A stretch of DNA of 47,449 nucleotides from Limnochordia bacterium (GTDB taxonomy: Bacteria > Bacillota > Limnochordia > Darwinibacteriales > DTU012), in the NCBI GenBank assembly GCA_007116145.1, contig SKJB01000024.1, positions 1 through 47,449 of the forward strand. The letters are read 5' to 3'. Below are positions 45,340 to 47,449 of the stretch, piece by piece. The translations under genes were made by a program, and so were the position numbers. Position 1 is the first letter of the stretch. Each line of letters starts with the position of its first letter. Under the pieces are notes generated by a model. That model searched no databases and had not been told where the DNA came from. It was given only the letters and a program-made list of their open reading frames with translations.

Positions 45340-45813
45340 TCACAGAAGTTTTTCAATGTGAGTCTTGAGGCTCAAGGGTGACACCCCTGGAGCATATCTT
45401 CCAACTACATTTCCCGCAGAATCCACTAAGAATTTCGTAAAGTTCCACTTAATAGCAGAACCAAGCAAGCCAGATGATTTCTTCTTTAAGTGTTGAAATA
45501 AAGGATGAGCACTAGGACCGTTTACCTTCAGTTTCTGAAACAGAGGAAATGTCACCCCATAGTTTAATTCACAAATGGCTTGTATGTCTTCAGATTCACC
45601 TGGTTCCTGATTCATGAACTGATTACAAGGAAAGCCTAACACAACAAAGCCCCTGTCTTTATAGGTAGTATACAATTCCTCGAGTTCTTTAAACTGGGGT
45701 GCGAAACCGCATTTTGTTGCGGTGTTCACAATCAATAAGACCTTGCCCTCAAATTCTCGTAAACGAATCAGATTTCCTGTCGTGTCATGAACCTCAAAAT
45801 CATAGAATATCAT
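45340..45813 (-). CDS. Glutathione peroxidase-family thiol peroxidase
   Basis: A 157-aa peroxidase of the Cys type that removes peroxides, usually with thioredoxin in bacteria. Cys35 in TKCGFA is peroxidatic, Gln65 is in FPCNQF, and Trp123-Asn124 in KWNFTKFL complete the catalytic tetrad. Cys81 in ICELNYGVTFP is the probable resolving residue. AAGGAGG sits 6 bases before ATG 45813. It lies between a UbiA-type enzyme and a carotenoid-type desaturase, where it could protect the lipids they make. Confidence 0.93.
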   Translation of the reverse strand: MIFYDFEVHDTTGNLIRLREFEGKVLLIVNTATKCGFAPQFKELEELYTTYKDRGFVVLGFPCNQFMNQEPGESEDIQAICELNYGVTFPLFQKLKVNGPSAHPLFQHLKKKSSGLLGSAIKWNFTKFLVDSAGNVVGRYAPGVSPLSLKTHIEKLL

Positions 45814-45828
45814 ACAAATCCTCCTTCT

Positions 45829-46731
45829 TCAAAGCAAAAAATAGATTGAGAGACCTATTACCATAGAAATGACTCCAAATACATTTAGGAACACAAAATA
45901 GAGAAGATGCTTGGTTCCAGGTTCTGCTGTTTTAGACAAGGCCGATAGTAGCGCAGTTACCACAATAGGAAACAATGCTATTTGCAACCCAGAAGATAGT
46001 GGGAGCTCAGGGTTTGCAAGTAAAGATGCGATACTGAGCCAATTTAAGACAATAACCAGCCCTCGAGCGCGAATTGAGCCTAGAAAGACAGTAGCAGTTC
46101 TCTTTCCAGCGATCAGATCCGAAGGATAATCTGGCAGCGAGGTTGACACAGCACAACCTAGATGATTGGGAAGCAACACTAAACCAACGATCCACGGGAA
46201 CCCAGTGATGGAACCTGCTTGGATGTAGTAACCAAACAGAGGAAGAACGACGGCAACCCCGATCATCTGAAGGGTTTCTCCGCCTCCTCGGTAGGATAGC
46301 TTTAGTGGCGGGTAGCTATAAGCCCATAACAAGAAGAGCGCTACGCCGACGAAGAATAGCGACAAGGGACGGTTGCATGCAACGCTTAGCACAAAGGCGA
46401 TGAAGAGATTAAGCCCCACCATTAACCAAATGGCTCTGAGCATAGTAACCCTAGAGATGTCTCCGTCTACAAGCACTCGCGAACCACCAGAGAAGAGATT
46501 AAACGTGGTGTTAAGCTCGTCTGCTTGAACGTCAGCAAAATCATTAGCGTAGACGATGAATAACTGTATACATAAGCCAAAGAACTGTGCAATTACAAAC
46601 AGAGGCCAACTCCATCCTGCGCGTAAAGCTAAAGCCATACTCTGGCCTAGCAATAAAGGGAAAAAGATGTAGAGTTGTGATGGTAGTCGTGAGGCGCGCA
46701 TCCACGCACGACTAGAGTGTTTAGACCACAT
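45829..46731 (-). CDS. UbiA-family prenyltransferase (MenA-like)
   Basis: A 300-aa inner-membrane protein with about nine helices that joins a prenyl chain to an aromatic acceptor, in quinone or related lipid synthesis. NDFADVQAD (63-71) is the first Asp-rich Mg-diphosphate motif. The second, DYPSD followed by AGKRT, is also intact. The start ATG at 46731 overlaps the end of the UbiB-like gene, indicating translational coupling. The acceptor cannot be named; the neighbourhood favours menaquinone or a carotenoid-like glycolipid. Confidence 0.85.
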   Translation of the reverse strand: MWSKHSSRAWMRASRLPSQLYIFFPLLLGQSMALALRAGWSWPLFVIAQFFGLCIQLFIVYANDFADVQADELNTTFNLFSGGSRVLVDGDISRVTMLRAIWLMVGLNLFIAFVLSVACNRPLSLFFVGVALFLLWAYSYPPLKLSYRGGGETLQMIGVAVVLPLFGYYIQAGSITGFPWIVGLVLLPNHLGCAVSTSLPDYPSDLIAGKRTATVFLGSIRARGLVIVLNWLSIASLLANPELPLSSGLQIALFPIVVTALLSALSKTAEPGTKHLLYFVFLNVFGVISMVIGLSIYFLL

Positions 46732-47449
46732 AGTTTTCTAGTTGCGGAATAAATTCCCGCATATCCTCCATCAGGATCGCATCAGGGTTGCACTGTAGAA
46801 CCATGCCATCCATATACATCAGACTCTTTATAATTGGAAACATCCCTTTCTCAAAGATCATGCCGTGATGTACTCCGAGCTTTATGGTATGCATCATCTG
46901 CTCCGTTAGGCTCACTTGTGCTACTGTCTTTCCGGGGAAGTCTTTATATAAATCTAAAAATTTTGCCAGAAAAATCTGATAGCGCTTATCAGTTAGTCGG
47001 CGATCTGACATAGAGTGTAGAGCAGTCGCGCAGGCAGGAAAATCATAAAAGCTAAGACTCTTCATGAACTGAAAAAGCCCTCGGCGCATCTTGTCCGACA
47101 CTCTCCCAATTGCTCCGCAATCCACGAAGTAGAAGGTATCCCCATTGAGCATAACGTTGCCAGGATGGAGATCTCCATGGAAGATGCCCTCGCCAAACAT
47201 ATAGAATCCATGGATGCGAAATAACCGCTTAAGCTGAGTATAAGCTAACCGCTTTTCCTGCAAAAGAGTCTCCAAGGTATCTCCTAGTATCTCTTCTGCT
47301 ACCAATACACTTATGCTAGATAAATCTGCATACATTCTAGGAAATTCCAGGTTCTCTAGATTAACAGCTGCGGTGTGCTTGTCCCGAATATCTTTTAAAA
47401 TGGTCTGGTTTTGGATCTCGTTGGTCAAATCCAACTCGGCTAAAGTATC
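46721..47449 (-). CDS. UbiB/ABC1-family atypical kinase (5' end outside window)
   Basis: The C-terminal 242 residues of an ABC1/UbiB-type kinase; the reading frame runs open to the window edge at 47449. HGDLHPGNVM and FVDCGAIG are the catalytic-loop and metal-binding (DFG-like, here DCG) segments, and the ELDL..E start fits the family. UbiB proteins support quinone or lipid metabolism at the membrane. It overlaps the UbiA gene by 11 bases. The amino terminus is not in the window. Confidence 0.88.
   Translation of the reverse strand, partial: DTLAELDLTNEIQNQTILKDIRDKHTAAVNLENLEFPRMYADLSSISVLVAEEILGDTLETLLQEKRLAYTQLKRLFRIHGFYMFGEGIFHGDLHPGNVMLNGDTFYFVDCGAIGRVSDKMRRGLFQFMKSLSFYDFPACATALHSMSDRRLTDKRYQIFLAKFLDLYKDFPGKTVAQVSLTEQMMHTIKLGVHHGMIFEKGMFPIIKSLMYMDGMVLQCNPDAILMEDMREFIPQLENYVV

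Noticed and set aside
1..47449. CRISPR array, tRNA, rRNA or intact transposon
   Set aside because: I found no short regularly spaced direct repeats, tRNA-like folds, rRNA stretches, transposase or integrase reading frames on either strand.

Overview
The window reads as a piece of chromosome from a diderm (outer-membrane-bearing) member of the Bacillota. The ribosome-binding sites are strong and Firmicute-like (AGGAGG types), GTG and TTG starts are frequent, base composition is moderate, and consensus sigma-A promoters occur. Yet the window encodes outer-membrane machinery: a giant two-partner-secreted adhesin of the LktA type with its TpsB transporter, a Skp/OmpH-like periplasmic chaperone, and a second Omp85-type barrel. 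Negativicutes, Halanaerobiales or Limnochordia-like lineages would fit; the sequence alone does not decide. No tRNA, rRNA, CRISPR array or intact mobile element was seen.

Layout. 1-32: the 5' tip of a divergent gene. 193-17902: a two-partner secretion operon (adhesin tpsA, transporter tpsB, skp-like chaperone) behind a perfect TTGACA-17-TATAAT promoter and closed by a hairpin terminator. 17955-19068: two small genes and a wrecked response regulator. 19058-20518: the sensor kinase that was its partner. 20538-24991: an arsenic resistance operon arsR-arsD-arsA-arsC-acr3 plus a small TSCPD protein, with promoter, palindromic operator and terminator all visible. 24994-28306 (minus): a surface-sugar operon (CgeB-type glycosyltransferase, NAD-dependent epimerase, UDP-sugar 6-dehydrogenase), with a divergent DegT-type sugar aminotransferase at 28488-29642. 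29639-29803: the tail of a lost gene. 29966-30787: a cysteine-rich ferredoxin-like protein. 30844-35064: an SNF2 helicase and SWIM-finger pair. 35139-35852: PlsC acyltransferase. 35935-38952: an unusual fusion of an Ntn hydrolase, a TPR-like linker, a POTRA domain and an outer-membrane barrel. 39076-42172: a multi-pass transporter, a flavodoxin and a cytoplasmic alginate-lyase-fold protein. 42197-43672 (minus): a second CgeB glycosyltransferase carrying a carbohydrate-binding-like domain. 43765-47449 (minus): a phytoene-desaturase-like oxidoreductase, glutathione peroxidase, UbiA prenyltransferase and the 3' part of a UbiB/ABC1 kinase.

How the parts work together. Much of the window builds or decorates the cell envelope: the adhesin is exported to the surface, and nucleotide sugars are made and transferred to glycans. 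Membrane lipids (PlsC, carotenoid and prenyl-quinone genes) are made alongside. The arsenic operon is a self-contained detoxification cassette: ArsC reduces arsenate, ArsD/ArsA deliver and power, Acr3 exports.

The most noteworthy item is the 35935-38952 fusion. Its architecture parallels type Vd secretion (patatin-POTRA-barrel proteins such as PlpD/FplA), but the passenger is a C45-type acyltransferase/hydrolase in place of patatin, and the usual barrel loop-6 Arg-Gly motif is not visible.
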